A stretch of DNA of 64,000 nt, taken from the NCBI RefSeq assembly GCF_028532725.1, contig NZ_JAQKGU010000006.1, positions 62,001 through 126,000 on the forward strand, written 5' to 3'. This document shows, one piece after another, positions 21,256 to 29,547 of the stretch. The notes under the pieces are model-generated. The model was not told the origin of the DNA, did not search any database, and saw nothing but the letters and a program-made list of their open reading frames with translations. A program made the translations under genes and the position numbers. This DNA comes from Desulfovibrio sp. Fe33. Lineage in GTDB: Bacteria; Desulfobacterota; Desulfovibrionia; Desulfovibrionales; Desulfovibrionaceae. Every line of letters begins with the position of its first letter. Position 1 is the first letter of the stretch.

Positions 21256-21412
21256 AGGCGAAAATCAGGTGTTGAAAGCCGCTTTGCGGCAATAGTCGGC
21301 TGATTTCGCCTCCGGCGGGCAAGGGGTCGCACCCTTGCATCCCCTGTGTGCGCTATTGGCGCGGGCGTTTTTCCGCTCTGCGGTGTCCTGCCGTGAAAGC
21401 GGGGGGGATAGA
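21256..21412 (-). repeat. Dispersed intergenic repeat, copy 3 (inverted)
   Basis: Minus-strand copy of the repeat seen at 18987-19355. On the plus strand it opens AAAATCAGGTGTTGAAAGCC, continues through the conserved GATTTCGCCTCCGGCGGGC and CACCCTTGCATCCC segments, then diverges. The CCGC-TTT-GCGG hairpin is kept. It lies between the uraA terminator and the start of the glycosyltransferase gene, within a 392-base gap that otherwise shows nothing. Confidence 0.8.
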
Positions 21413-21487
21413 TAGGTCCCATACCGTATGATTATCCCGGAGAGGGCGGAAAGGCGCGTCCGGGAATCCGGGCCTAAGTTCCGGGCA

Positions 21488-21524
21488 TGAAAAAGCCCGG
21501 CCACCGCGAGCGCGGAGGCCGGGC
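21488..21524 (-). terminator. Intrinsic terminator of uraA
   Basis: GCCCGGCC (21495-21502) pairs with GGCCGGGC (21517-21524) around a 14-base apical region that itself pairs in part. On the minus strand it is followed by TTTTTCAT. It ends uraA. Confidence 0.85.
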
Positions 21525-21542
21525 GATGTGTTCGGATTCGTA

Positions 21543-22907
21543 TTACAGTTCGGCGGGGTCGTTTTCCTCGTTGCAGTCCTTGCAGGGGAGGATGAGGTTG
21601 AGGACCACACCCGCGATGGCACCCAGGCCGATGCCCTTGAGGTCGGTGATGCCGATGTTCAGGACCATTCCGCCGAGACCGAAGACCATGATGATGGCCA
21701 CGATGATCATGTTGCGCGGCAGGAGCAGGTCGAGCTGGGAACGGACCAGGGTGTTCAGGCCGATGACGGTGATGGCGCCGAAGAGGAGCAGCATGATGCC
21801 GCCCATGACCGGCATGGGGATGGTGTTGAGGAAACCGCCGAGTTTGCCCACGAAGGCGAGCAGGATGGCGGTGATGGCCGCCCAGGTCATGATCGCGGGG
21901 TTGAAGGCGCGGGTCAGGGCCACTGCGCCGGAAACCTCGGAGTAGGTGGTGTTCGGCGGGCCGCCGAGCATACAGGCCAGAGAGGTGGCCAGGCCGTCGC
22001 CGAGCATGGTGTTCTGGATGCCCGGGTCTTTCACGTAGTCCTTGCCGGAGATGGAGCCGATGGCCAGGACGTCGCCGAAGTGTTCGATTGCGGGAGCGAT
22101 GGCGATGGGCACCACGTAGAGGACGGCTTCCCAGCTCCAGGTGGGCATGGAGAAGTTGGGCATGGCGAAGAGCTTCGCGTTCTGCACGGGAGCCAGGGAT
22201 ATCAGGGTGCCGTCCATCCACGGAGCCAGACCCATGCCGCCGACTTTTCCGTCGACGGCCGTGGCCACGAAGGCATCGTACATGGAGGCGGTCATGCCGG
22301 TGGCGTCAAGGATCAGGGAACAGACGTAGCCCGCGACGATGCCGCACAGGATGGGAACGAGTTTGAGCCATCCCCTGCCGAGCAGGGAAATCAGGATGGT
22401 GGTCAGCAGCGCGACACCCGCCACGATCATGGAGGGGATTTGCGGCTCAAGCCAGACCTGGCCGTTGTGTCCGAGGGCCATGTTCACTGCCACGGGAGCG
22501 AGGATCAGGCCGATGAGCATGATGACCGGGCCGGTGACGATGGGGGGCAGCAGCTTGTGCAGGAAGCCCGCGCCGAAGAAGCGGATGCACAGACTGATGA
22601 CCACATACAGGACGCCTGCGGCCACCAGGCCGCACATGATTTCGGGATAGGTGAACTCGCCTTGCTGGGCCGCGAACAGCGGCGGAAGGAAGGCGAAGGA
22701 CGATGCCAGAAATACCGGCACCTTGCCTTTGGTGACCACCTGGAACAGCAGGGTGCCTATGCCCGCCGTGAACAGGGCCACGTTGGAATCGATGCCCGTC
22801 AGGATCGGCACCAGAACCAGCGCGCCGAAGGCCACGAAGAGCATCTGCGCCCCCAGCAGCGCGTCCTTCGGTCTGAAATTGTACTCGGTGGAATGAACGT
22901 CACTCAT
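21543..22907 (-). CDS. uraA: Uracil-xanthine permease (UraA/NCS2 family)
   Basis: 454-residue permease with about 14 hydrophobic segments. The ATG at 22907 is chosen because GGAG lies 9 bases upstream; an in-frame TTG three codons earlier is less likely. YNFRPKDALLGAQMLFVAFGALVLVP is the characteristic N-terminus, and the NCS2 signature region includes GDVLAIGSISGKDYVKDPGI and GGPPNTTYSE. It imports uracil by proton symport. Upstream upp uses the product, so the two form a pyrimidine salvage unit separated by a terminator. Confidence 0.93.
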   Translation of the reverse strand: MSDVHSTEYNFRPKDALLGAQMLFVAFGALVLVPILTGIDSNVALFTAGIGTLLFQVVTKGKVPVFLASSFAFLPPLFAAQQGEFTYPEIMCGLVAAGVLYVVISLCIRFFGAGFLHKLLPPIVTGPVIMLIGLILAPVAVNMALGHNGQVWLEPQIPSMIVAGVALLTTILISLLGRGWLKLVPILCGIVAGYVCSLILDATGMTASMYDAFVATAVDGKVGGMGLAPWMDGTLISLAPVQNAKLFAMPNFSMPTWSWEAVLYVVPIAIAPAIEHFGDVLAIGSISGKDYVKDPGIQNTMLGDGLATSLACMLGGPPNTTYSEVSGAVALTRAFNPAIMTWAAITAILLAFVGKLGGFLNTIPMPVMGGIMLLLFGAITVIGLNTLVRSQLDLLLPRNMIIVAIIMVFGLGGMVLNIGITDLKGIGLGAIAGVVLNLILPCKDCNEENDPAEL

Positions 22908-22969
22908 TGTTGCCAACTCCTCTCTCTTGGTTGCGGAGCCCCCCGACTCCTGTGTTGCCCAACGGTCTC

Positions 22970-22997
22970 AAAAAAAGGCACGCTTCTTAGCGTGCCC
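22970..22997 (-). terminator. Intrinsic terminator/attenuator between upp and uraA
   Basis: GGCACGC (22977-22983) pairs with GCGTGCC (22990-22996), and on the minus strand the stem is followed by seven T residues. It lies between upp and uraA, so uraA expression depends on readthrough or its own promoter. Confidence 0.85.
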
Positions 22998-23002
22998 TTT
23001 GC

Positions 23003-23629
23003 CTACTTGGTGCCGAATATCTTGTCCCCCGCGTCTCCGAGACCGGGGATGATATATCCTACGTCGTTGAGTCGGTCATCCAACGCCGCCGTGTAGATGT
23101 CCACGTCGGGATGCTCGGACAGAATCCGCTCCACGCCCTCGGGTGCGGCGCACAGGAACAGGCCGCGGATGGACTGGCAGCCCGCTTCCTTGAGCAGCTT
23201 GATGGTGGCGTTCAGGGTGCCGCCGGTGGCCAGCATGGGGTCCAGGATGAGGGCCATGCGCTGGTCGATGTTCTTGGCGAGCTTGACGTAATACTGGACG
23301 GGTTCCAGGGTTTCCTCGTTGCGGTAGAAACCGACCACGGACGCCTTGGCGCCGGGGATCATGTCGAATACGCCGTCCATCATGCCCAGGCCTGCGCGCA
23401 GGATGGGTACCACGGTGACCTTCTTGCCCTTGATGCGGTCGATTTCGACGTTGCCTGCCCAGCCCTTGATGGTGGCCTTCTCGGTTTCGAAATCCTTGGT
23501 AGCCTCGTAGGTCAGCAGCCGGGTGATCTCGTTGGCCAGAGTACGGAAGTGGCTGGTGGAAATGTCGTGCCTACGGAGCAGACCTACCTTGTGCCGGATC
23601 AGCGGGTGGTCAACCAGGTGTAAGGCCAT
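23003..23629 (-). CDS. upp: Uracil phosphoribosyltransferase
   Basis: 208-residue enzyme making UMP from uracil and [23 protein letters not shown] is the standard N-terminus, [14 protein letters not shown] and the PRPP loop [13 protein letters not shown] are present, and the C-terminus ends [18 protein letters not shown] as in E. coli Upp. A GAGAGGCGATT ribosome site precedes the ATG. It is divergent from the RluD-CoaE gene and upstream of uraA; an AT-rich stretch at about 23650-23700 probably holds the promoter. Confidence 0.97.
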   Translation of the reverse strand: MALHLVDHPLIRHKVGLLRRHDISTSHFRTLANEITRLLTYEATKDFETEKATIKGWAGNVEIDRIKGKKVTVVPILRAGLGMMDGVFDMIPGAKASVVGFYRNEETLEPVQYYVKLAKNIDQRMALILDPMLATGGTLNATIKLLKEAGCQSIRGLFLCAAPEGVERILSEHPDVDIYTAALDDRLNDVGYIIPGLGDAGDKIFGTK

Positions 23630-23806
23630 AATCGCCTCTCTTTGGTAAATGGGTTCTTATAATATCTAAGGAAAGTTTCAATTGCGCAAATTTCTTTTTT
23701 CTACGCAGATGGAGAAGTTGGGTCAAGGGCGAATTTTTAGACAGATTAGCGTATAAACCAAAATTGAATTTTGCTTTCCAATGATTCCCGGTATATCAAG
23801 GACACC

Positions 23807-25483
23807 ATGACGCAAGAAAAAATCGAACAGCAATGGGAACGGACCGTTTCGCTCGCCGATGCGGGCATCCGGCTGGACAAGTTTTGGGGCCGCGAACTGG
23901 CGGAAGAGGGTATTTCCCGGGGGCGGATCACGAGCTGGATCGAGTCCGGCCTGGCTTTTGTCGACGGCGAAGCCGCTTCCAAGGGAAAACAGAAGCTGGC
24001 CGTAGGTCAGACCGTGACCATCGGGGCAGCCGGTCCTGAACCTGGCGAGGTCCGGCCCGAGCCGGTCCGGGGCGATATCGAGGCCGTTTTCGAGGACGAG
24101 GACATGCTCGTGGTCTGCAAGCCCGCCGGACTGACCACCCATCCCGCGCCCGGCGAGCCGGGGCCCACCCTGGTCAACCACCTGCTGCACCGCTGGCCCG
24201 ACATCGCGGCGGAAAACAGCGGCATGGACGGACAGCGGCCCGGCATTGTCCATCGGCTGGACAAGGACACCTCCGGGCTCATGGCCGTGGCCAGGAACGA
24301 GGCGGCCCGGCTGAAGCTGTCCGAGGATTTCGCCGGACGGAACGTCTTCAAGGTTTACCTGGCCCTTGTTCACGGGCGTCCGGAGCCTGCGGAAGGGTTC
24401 ATCGACGCGCCCATGGGACGCCATCCCAGCCGCAAGACCCTGATGGCCGTCGTGCCCAAGGGCGGACGCGAGGCGCGCAGCGAGTACCGTGTGCTCTGGA
24501 CCGGTCCGCGCGGCCTGGCCTCCCTGGCGGCCGTGCGCATCCATACGGGCCGAACCCATCAGATTCGCGTCCACATGGCCCACATCGGGCATCCGCTTCT
24601 GGGCGACGCGGCCTACGGCCCGCGCGAAAACGCCGAATGGTCCCGCCGGTCCGACCGGCTGGCCGGACTGGCGCCGCGCCAGATGCTCCACGCCTTCTAT
24701 CTTTCGGTTCCCCATCCGGTAACGGGCGAGCCCGTCACCCGTTGGCAGGAGCCGCCCGAGGACTTTTGCGCCCTGTTGGCAGGGCTGCCGCGCGAATGCC
24801 TGCGGGTGGGCATCGTCGGGATGCCGGGCGGCGGCAAGTCCGCTCTGCTCAGGGCGTTGCGCGACATGGGACGGCCCTGCTTCTCCGCCGACGATTGCGT
24901 GGGCGAGTTGTATGGGCCGGGCGGCGACGGCGCGGCCATGATCCGGCAGCGGTACGGCGGCCGCTACACCCTGGACGGCGGCGGAGTGGACAAACCGGGA
25001 CTTTTCACGGCCATGCGGGAATCCGAGGCCGTGCGCCGGGAAGTCATGGACATGGTGCACCCCATGGTCCAGCACCGGTGCGAGGAGTTCTTCAAGGCCC
25101 ATCGAGACGAACCCGTGGCCTATGCCGAGGTTCCCCTGCTTCTGGAAGGCGGCTGGCACAAGTCCGGCATGGTGGATCTCGTGGCCGGAGTACGGTGCCC
25201 CGAGTCCAAGCGAACGGGTGAATTGCGCGAGTTGCGGCGTCTTTCGCCCGAGACCCTGGCCGTGTTCGACTCCTGGCAGTGGCCCGAGGCCGACAAGCTC
25301 GCCGCCTGCGGCCATGTGGTGGACAACGACAAGGGGCTGGCCGAGCTGGCCGACGGGGCTCGCCGTCTGGACGAGGCCGCTTCGGCCGCCTGGGACCGGC
25401 GCAACCGTGAGTTTGCCGACTGGATGAGCGGCCTCTGGCCGGGACTGGCCGCCGAGCTGGACGCCGGGAGGGGCAAGGCGTGA
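23807..25483 (+). CDS. Fusion of RluD-type pseudouridine synthase and dephospho-CoA kinase
   Basis: 558 residues. The ATG at 23807 follows CAAGGACACC; an earlier in-frame ATG adds 12 residues with no ribosome site. Residues about 15-70 form an S4 RNA-binding domain. Residues about 88-310 form a RluA-family pseudouridine synthase with catalytic Asp152 in HRLDKDTSG, and RTHQIRVH. Residues 333 to about 535 are CoaE-like: P-loop GMPGGGKS (338-345), SADDCVGELYG, a HP motif, and a lid region altered to PESKRTGELRELRRLSPE. CoaE phosphorylates dephospho-CoA; the other half modifies 23S rRNA uridines. It overlaps the rhomboid gene by 4 bases. Confidence 0.92.
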   Translation: MTQEKIEQQWERTVSLADAGIRLDKFWGRELAEEGISRGRITSWIESGLAFVDGEAASKGKQKLAVGQTVTIGAAGPEPGEVRPEPVRGDIEAVFEDEDMLVVCKPAGLTTHPAPGEPGPTLVNHLLHRWPDIAAENSGMDGQRPGIVHRLDKDTSGLMAVARNEAARLKLSEDFAGRNVFKVYLALVHGRPEPAEGFIDAPMGRHPSRKTLMAVVPKGGREARSEYRVLWTGPRGLASLAAVRIHTGRTHQIRVHMAHIGHPLLGDAAYGPRENAEWSRRSDRLAGLAPRQMLHAFYLSVPHPVTGEPVTRWQEPPEDFCALLAGLPRECLRVGIVGMPGGGKSALLRALRDMGRPCFSADDCVGELYGPGGDGAAMIRQRYGGRYTLDGGGVDKPGLFTAMRESEAVRREVMDMVHPMVQHRCEEFFKAHRDEPVAYAEVPLLLEGGWHKSGMVDLVAGVRCPESKRTGELRELRRLSPETLAVFDSWQWPEADKLAACGHVVDNDKGLAELADGARRLDEAASAAWDRRNREFADWMSGLWPGLAAELDAGRGKA

Positions 25484-26220
25484 TTCCCATTCGCGACAAT
25501 GTGCCGCGCGTGACACGGCCCTACGCCGTGGCGGCCATTATCGCGGTGAACGCCCTGGTGTTTCTTTTCGTCGCGAATCTGCCGCCGCAGTCCCTGGCCC
25601 GGGTCTATCATCTTTTCGGAGTGGTCCCCGCGCGGTTCTTCGAGCCGGGCTGGGCGGCCTGGGCAGGCTATCCGGACACCATGGGATGGCCGTTTCTGAC
25701 CTACATGTTCCTGCACGGGGGCTGGCTGCACGTCATCCTCAACATGTGGATGCTGTGGATATTCGGGGACAACATCGAGGATGTCACCGGCCACGGCTGG
25801 TTCGTGCTTTTCTATGTGCTTTGCGGACTGGCGGCCGTGGCCATGCACATGGCCTTCGAGCGGACCTCGCCCATGCCCGTGGTGGGGGCTTCGGGGGCCG
25901 TTGCCGGTATTATGGGGGCGTATATAGTGCTATATCCGCACGGACGGGTTCTGACGCTGGTTCCCGTCTTTTTCTTCCCTTTCATCTTCCGTATTCCGGC
26001 GTCGCTGTTCCTGGGATTCTGGTTCGTCACGCAACTTCTTTCCGGAGTGTACGCAACAGCGGCGGGCACCGAGGAAGTGGCCTGGTGGGCGCACGTGGGT
26101 GGATTCGTCACCGGCATCATCCTCATCCGCTGGTTCCGCAGGCCCGGTCATTGCCGATACTGCTACAACCGCGATACCAAGGACTACGACCCTGAGAATG
26201 AGACTCCGCCTTCCGCATAG
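25480..26220 (+). CDS. Rhomboid-family intramembrane serine protease
   Basis: 246 residues with six predicted helices. The GTG at 25480 overlaps the previous stop (GTGA). The catalytic dyad is visible as Ser138 in GASGAVAGIMGAY and His205 in AWWAHVGGFVTG, and the oxyanion region is FLHGGWLHVILNMWML. A short cytoplasmic tail holds a Cys pair (HCRYCYNRD). It cleaves transmembrane segments of unknown substrates. Several residues and the tail fit the rhomboid group common in Desulfovibrio and relatives. Confidence 0.93.
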   Translation: MIPIRDNVPRVTRPYAVAAIIAVNALVFLFVANLPPQSLARVYHLFGVVPARFFEPGWAAWAGYPDTMGWPFLTYMFLHGGWLHVILNMWMLWIFGDNIEDVTGHGWFVLFYVLCGLAAVAMHMAFERTSPMPVVGASGAVAGIMGAYIVLYPHGRVLTLVPVFFFPFIFRIPASLFLGFWFVTQLLSGVYATAAGTEEVAWWAHVGGFVTGIILIRWFRRPGHCRYCYNRDTKDYDPENETPPSA

Positions 26221-26226
26221 GGGCGG

Positions 26227-26775
26227 TCACATTCCTCTCAGCCGCTCGGCGAGATGCCATTTCTTCACCAGGTACGCGACCGCCGGAGGCACCATGGAGC
26301 GCCATTCCAGGCCGTCGCGGATGGCCGCGCGCACGTCCGTGCCGCTGATTCCCTTTTCGCTTTCCTTCCTCTCCCACATGACGTGCGTGGTCAGGCCCAG
26401 GCTTTGGAACCGCCGCAGTTTTTCCCTGCCCCAGTCGTCGTAGATGGTCAGGTAGTACACCGCATCGCGCGGGGCGCGGTCCTTGAGCAGGTCCGGGCAG
26501 TTGATGGGAAAGGGAACCACGGAGAATTCGTGGCGGTTCACCCCGGCCTCCACCAGGGCCGCTTCGATCATGGCCTTGCGCTCTTCGTAAGTGAGCGGAT
26601 TGTTCTCCCGGGCCGACCGGTCGGGGTCGGTGGCCTCGTCTCGCGTGGTGGCCGCGTCCGGGTTGGTCACGCCGATTATCAGCCTGGCGCACAGTTTTTT
26701 CCCGGCCAGCAGGTAGGCCAGGTGGTCGTTGTGCAGGACCTGGAAACGTCCGTGAATGAAACCGAGCGGGTGCAT
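26227..26775 (-). CDS. Nicotinamide-nucleotide adenylyltransferase-like (NadM family)
   Basis: 182-residue nucleotidyltransferase. The ATG at 26775 has AGGAG 5 bases upstream, better than the GTG two codons before. The ATP-binding motif GFIHGRFQVLHNDHLAYL matches the HxGRFQPxHxGH pattern of NadM with the final Gly replaced by Asn. The later SGTDVRAAIRDG matches the ISGT(D/E)VR motif. NadM joins NMN and ATP to give NAD. The changed first motif and length leave specificity open. It is 2 bases after the stop of the phosphoglycerate-mutase-like gene, so both are one minus-strand unit. Confidence 0.8.
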   Translation of the reverse strand: MHPLGFIHGRFQVLHNDHLAYLLAGKKLCARLIIGVTNPDAATTRDEATDPDRSARENNPLTYEERKAMIEAALVEAGVNRHEFSVVPFPINCPDLLKDRAPRDAVYYLTIYDDWGREKLRRFQSLGLTTHVMWERKESEKGISGTDVRAAIRDGLEWRSMVPPAVAYLVKKWHLAERLRGM

Positions 26776-26777
26776 GG

Positions 26778-28100
26778 TCACTCCTGGGGATCAAGGGTGA
26801 ACGGTGGGTGATCGCCCGGCCAGTATTCAACGGGATCGGGCGTGTCGTGGATACCGGCCAGGCGGGCGCGGTCGAGATGGTTGAGGACCGTGAACAGGAA
26901 TTCGCGTCCCCGCATACAGCCTAGCGCGCCTCCGGCCACGGCTATTTCGTCGAACGCGGAGGTCGCGTCCCGGCGTACGCCTTCCCCCGCGAACATGAGC
27001 GGCACCGGCTCGCCCGAATGGATGAGCGCGCCGCTGCTCGGGGTGGAGTGGTCGGCGGTCACCGCCAGGAGCAGGCGCGGATCGGCGAGGATGTCGTCCG
27101 CCACCTCGGCGAGGCCTCGATCCAGGGATTCGATGACCCGCACCTTGGCTTCCGGAGACTTGCCGTGTGCGGCCTGGTCCGGGGTCTTGGTGTGCACGTG
27201 GATGAAGTCGTAGTCGCCCGCCCGCTCCAGGGCGAGCCGCACCCGGGCGGCCAGGTCCGCGCCCGGATCACCGGTGTCGTCGGCCTTGAGAAAATCCATG
27301 CCCGTGAACCGGGCCAGCCCGGCGTACATGACTCCTGTGGCGATGGACAGTCCCCGAAGCCCGTATCGTTCGCGCAGGGTTGGGCACGGCTTGAGCCTCC
27401 CGGCCCGCTGTGTGACGAGGCCGTTGGCCGGAATACCCCCCGAGCGTTCGCGTTCTCGGTTGAGAGGGAGTTCTGCGAGGATGCGGTGTGCACGGGACAG
27501 GTACGCGGTCAGGAATTCGGCCGTGCGCCGGGCCGCCGGGTCGTCGGCGTGGTCCCGGAGCGGCAGGGGGCGGGGCAGCGGACGTCCATCCTCCATGGGG
27601 TTGGTGTCCGTGACGAAGGGCGAAACCACGCCGCGCAGGACAAGGACGCCGAAGAGTCCGCCCACGGGATGGAGGGTGGCGGTCACGCCGTCGCGCTCGA
27701 AGGGAGGCAGGGCGGCGAAGAGAGTTTCCGCTTCGTCCTGGGCCATGGGCGATTTGTCGTGGAGCAGGATGAGATTGTTGTGGGCGTCCGGCCCGACATG
27801 GGCGAAATGGGCGAGCAGGGCCACGTCGTCCGGGCCGAGGTCGATGCCCGCGCCCAGCGCCTCCAGCGCGCCGCGGCCGGGAAATTCGTCGGGCAGCCCG
27901 CCGAACAGGGCGAAGTGGGCGTTCTCAGAGGGAAGGGGCTGGCCGAAAAGGGTGGCGTGGTACAGGCCGGTGGCCGACAGGGAAGCCAGCCGGTCCATGC
28001 AGGGCGTGGCCGCTGCCTGGAGCGGGGTGCGGTTGCCGAGGGCCGGGTGGGAACGGTCGCCCAGTCCGTCGAGCAGGATGAGGATGCAGGCGTCAGGCAT
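26778..28100 (-). CDS. 2,3-bisphosphoglycerate-independent phosphoglycerate mutase family protein (ApgM-like)
   Basis: 440-residue alkaline-phosphatase superfamily protein. LILLDGLGDR at the N-terminus gives the first metal Asp, followed by PSENAHFALFGGLPDEFPGRG with the candidate nucleophile Ser. Other metal ligands are in HVHTKTPDQAAHG and TADHSTPSSG. This matches the archaeal-type ApgM branch rather than GpmI. It may interconvert 2- and 3-phosphoglycerate; related phosphonopyruvate enzymes use the same fold, so the call is to family. A CAGGACC site precedes the ATG. Confidence 0.87.
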   Translation of the reverse strand: MPDACILILLDGLGDRSHPALGNRTPLQAAATPCMDRLASLSATGLYHATLFGQPLPSENAHFALFGGLPDEFPGRGALEALGAGIDLGPDDVALLAHFAHVGPDAHNNLILLHDKSPMAQDEAETLFAALPPFERDGVTATLHPVGGLFGVLVLRGVVSPFVTDTNPMEDGRPLPRPLPLRDHADDPAARRTAEFLTAYLSRAHRILAELPLNRERERSGGIPANGLVTQRAGRLKPCPTLRERYGLRGLSIATGVMYAGLARFTGMDFLKADDTGDPGADLAARVRLALERAGDYDFIHVHTKTPDQAAHGKSPEAKVRVIESLDRGLAEVADDILADPRLLLAVTADHSTPSSGALIHSGEPVPLMFAGEGVRRDATSAFDEIAVAGGALGCMRGREFLFTVLNHLDRARLAGIHDTPDPVEYWPGDHPPFTLDPQE

Positions 28101-28155
28101 GAACGGCCCCGGTCCTGCAATCGAGATGCCCGATGGAAACGATGTGTCTCATTAA

Positions 28156-28161
28156 TATAAT
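28156..28161 (+). promoter_or_regulatory. Perfect -10 hexamer before PHP gene
   Basis: TATAAT at 28156-28161; no convincing -35 lies at 16-18 bases upstream. It would start transcription near 28168, which supports a translation start downstream of 28171 for the PHP protein. Confidence 0.4.
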
Positions 28162-28200
28162 CTCATTGTCATGGCGGATTGCGGGTGTAGTATGTTCTAT

Positions 28201-28803
28201 ATGCTGATAGACCTTCATGTCCACTCCACCTGTTCGCCGTGCAGCGTCCTCAAGCCGTCCGAGATTCTTGCCCATGCCAGGGCGAAGGGACTCGATGGCG
28301 TGTGTATCACCGATCACGACACCATGTCCATTCTGACGCAATGCCGGGAGGGGTTTCAGCCCGATGGGCTGCTTGTGATCGTGGGAATGGAGTACACCAC
28401 GGACCAGGGCGATTACCTCGTATTCGGAGATGTTCGGACGCTGCCCGCCGGACTGTCCGCGGAAAGGCTGCTCCCCCGGGTGCGCGAGCTGGGCGGCGCG
28501 GCCGTTGCGGCCCATCCGTGCCGCGTTTGGCGTCCGGCGGACCCGGCCGTCTTCGAGCGGAGGCTGTGCGGTATCGCCGAGGTCAGGAACGGGCGCAACT
28601 CCGACGCGGAGAATGAAAAGGCCCTGCAACTGGCCTCGGGGCACGACATGATCGCTGTGGCCGGTTCCGACGCCCACACCCTCGCCGAGTTGGGCCGGTG
28701 CCCGACGCGTTTCACCGTGCCGGTCAACTCCGCCCGCGACCTGGTCGACGCCCTCAATCGGGGCCAGTGCCGTCCCGCCGCTTCGCATCGTTCGGCAGCC
28801 TGA
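28201..28803 (+). CDS. PHP-domain phosphoesterase
   Basis: 200-residue PHP-family metal-dependent phosphoesterase. The ATG at 28201 is preferred because the product then opens MLIDLHVHSTCSP as in relatives; in-frame ATGs at 28171 and 28192 would add 10 or 3 residues, and none has a strong ribosome site. Metal ligands are seen in HVHS, ITDHDT, AAHPCR and GSDAHT. Such proteins hydrolyse nucleoside or sugar phosphates; the substrate is unknown. It is divergent from the mutase-like gene. Confidence 0.85.
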   Translation: MLIDLHVHSTCSPCSVLKPSEILAHARAKGLDGVCITDHDTMSILTQCREGFQPDGLLVIVGMEYTTDQGDYLVFGDVRTLPAGLSAERLLPRVRELGGAAVAAHPCRVWRPADPAVFERRLCGIAEVRNGRNSDAENEKALQLASGHDMIAVAGSDAHTLAELGRCPTRFTVPVNSARDLVDALNRGQCRPAASHRSAA

Positions 28804-28843
28804 CCTCTTTTCGCCGGTCTCCCGGCCGGGCCATCTTCCGCCC

Positions 28844-29401
28844 CTATTTCGAGGGGATCAGGAAGGATGTGACCTTGCGCACGCCTTGCACGGACTTGGC
28901 CACCTTCACGGCCAGGGCCGCGTCCGCCTTGGTCCTGACCATGCCGATCAGGACTACTTCGCCGTTCATGACTTCCTGTTCGATTTGCGTGGAGCTCAAG
29001 TCGCCGTTGGCGATGAGCGCCGAGCGTACCTTGGCCGTCAGCTCCAGGTCGGCCGATGTGGTGTCCGTCTCGGCCACGAAGTGTTGGGTGACTTTCTTCA
29101 CCCCGGATGTGCCCTTCGCCGTCTTTGCGGCAAAACTCCGGAATCCCTTGTCGTTGATCGCGCCGACCAGATAAACCTGCCCCAGGAAACAGTAGACGTG
29201 GACCTTGAGGGCCAGGGCCGAGTCCTTGTCCGCCAGGGCCGTTTTAATGGTCAGGGAAATTTGTTTGTCCGCGGCCTGGTCGCCGACGCTGCGTTCATCG
29301 CGCGCGCTTCCGTAGATGGCCCCCCAGGGTGTCCAGGCGATGGATGAGAGAGCCAGGCATAGAATCAGCGCGCAATGAGCGGACGGTGTGGATCGACGCA
29401 T
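28844..29401 (-). CDS. Periplasmic BON-domain protein
   Basis: 185 residues with an N-terminal signal sequence followed by two BON domains (about 45-108 and 115-182; each ends in a GVKKV or GVRKV type strand). BON domains bind membranes or maintain the envelope (OsmY, YraP/DolP). Related lipoproteins have a lipobox Cys just before the (I/V)Y-x-A-x-x-DxR segment; here that position is Trp-Gly (TPWGAIYGSARDERS), so it may be soluble or differently processed. A TAGGAG site precedes the ATG. It is divergent from the cbpA-like gene. Confidence 0.82.
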   Translation of the reverse strand: MRRSTPSAHCALILCLALSSIAWTPWGAIYGSARDERSVGDQAADKQISLTIKTALADKDSALALKVHVYCFLGQVYLVGAINDKGFRSFAAKTAKGTSGVKKVTQHFVAETDTTSADLELTAKVRSALIANGDLSSTQIEQEVMNGEVVLIGMVRTKADAALAVKVAKSVQGVRKVTSFLIPSK

Positions 29402-29547
29402 GGTTTTCTCCTATAAATGTTTGTGGATAACTCTGTGGAAAATAGTCTTTTTGTCGTCGTTGCGGTCTTGACACCCCGCAAAGGCATATTACCTTAGGTA
29501 GGCGTTGGAGAAATTATAAATAGTCAGCACCAAGGGATAAAATTCTA

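Noticed and set aside
29402..29547. Sigma-32 or CIRCE-type heat-shock control before cbpA
   Set aside because: A CTTGACA-like segment exists, but the matching -10 spacing is short and no CIRCE repeat is seen.
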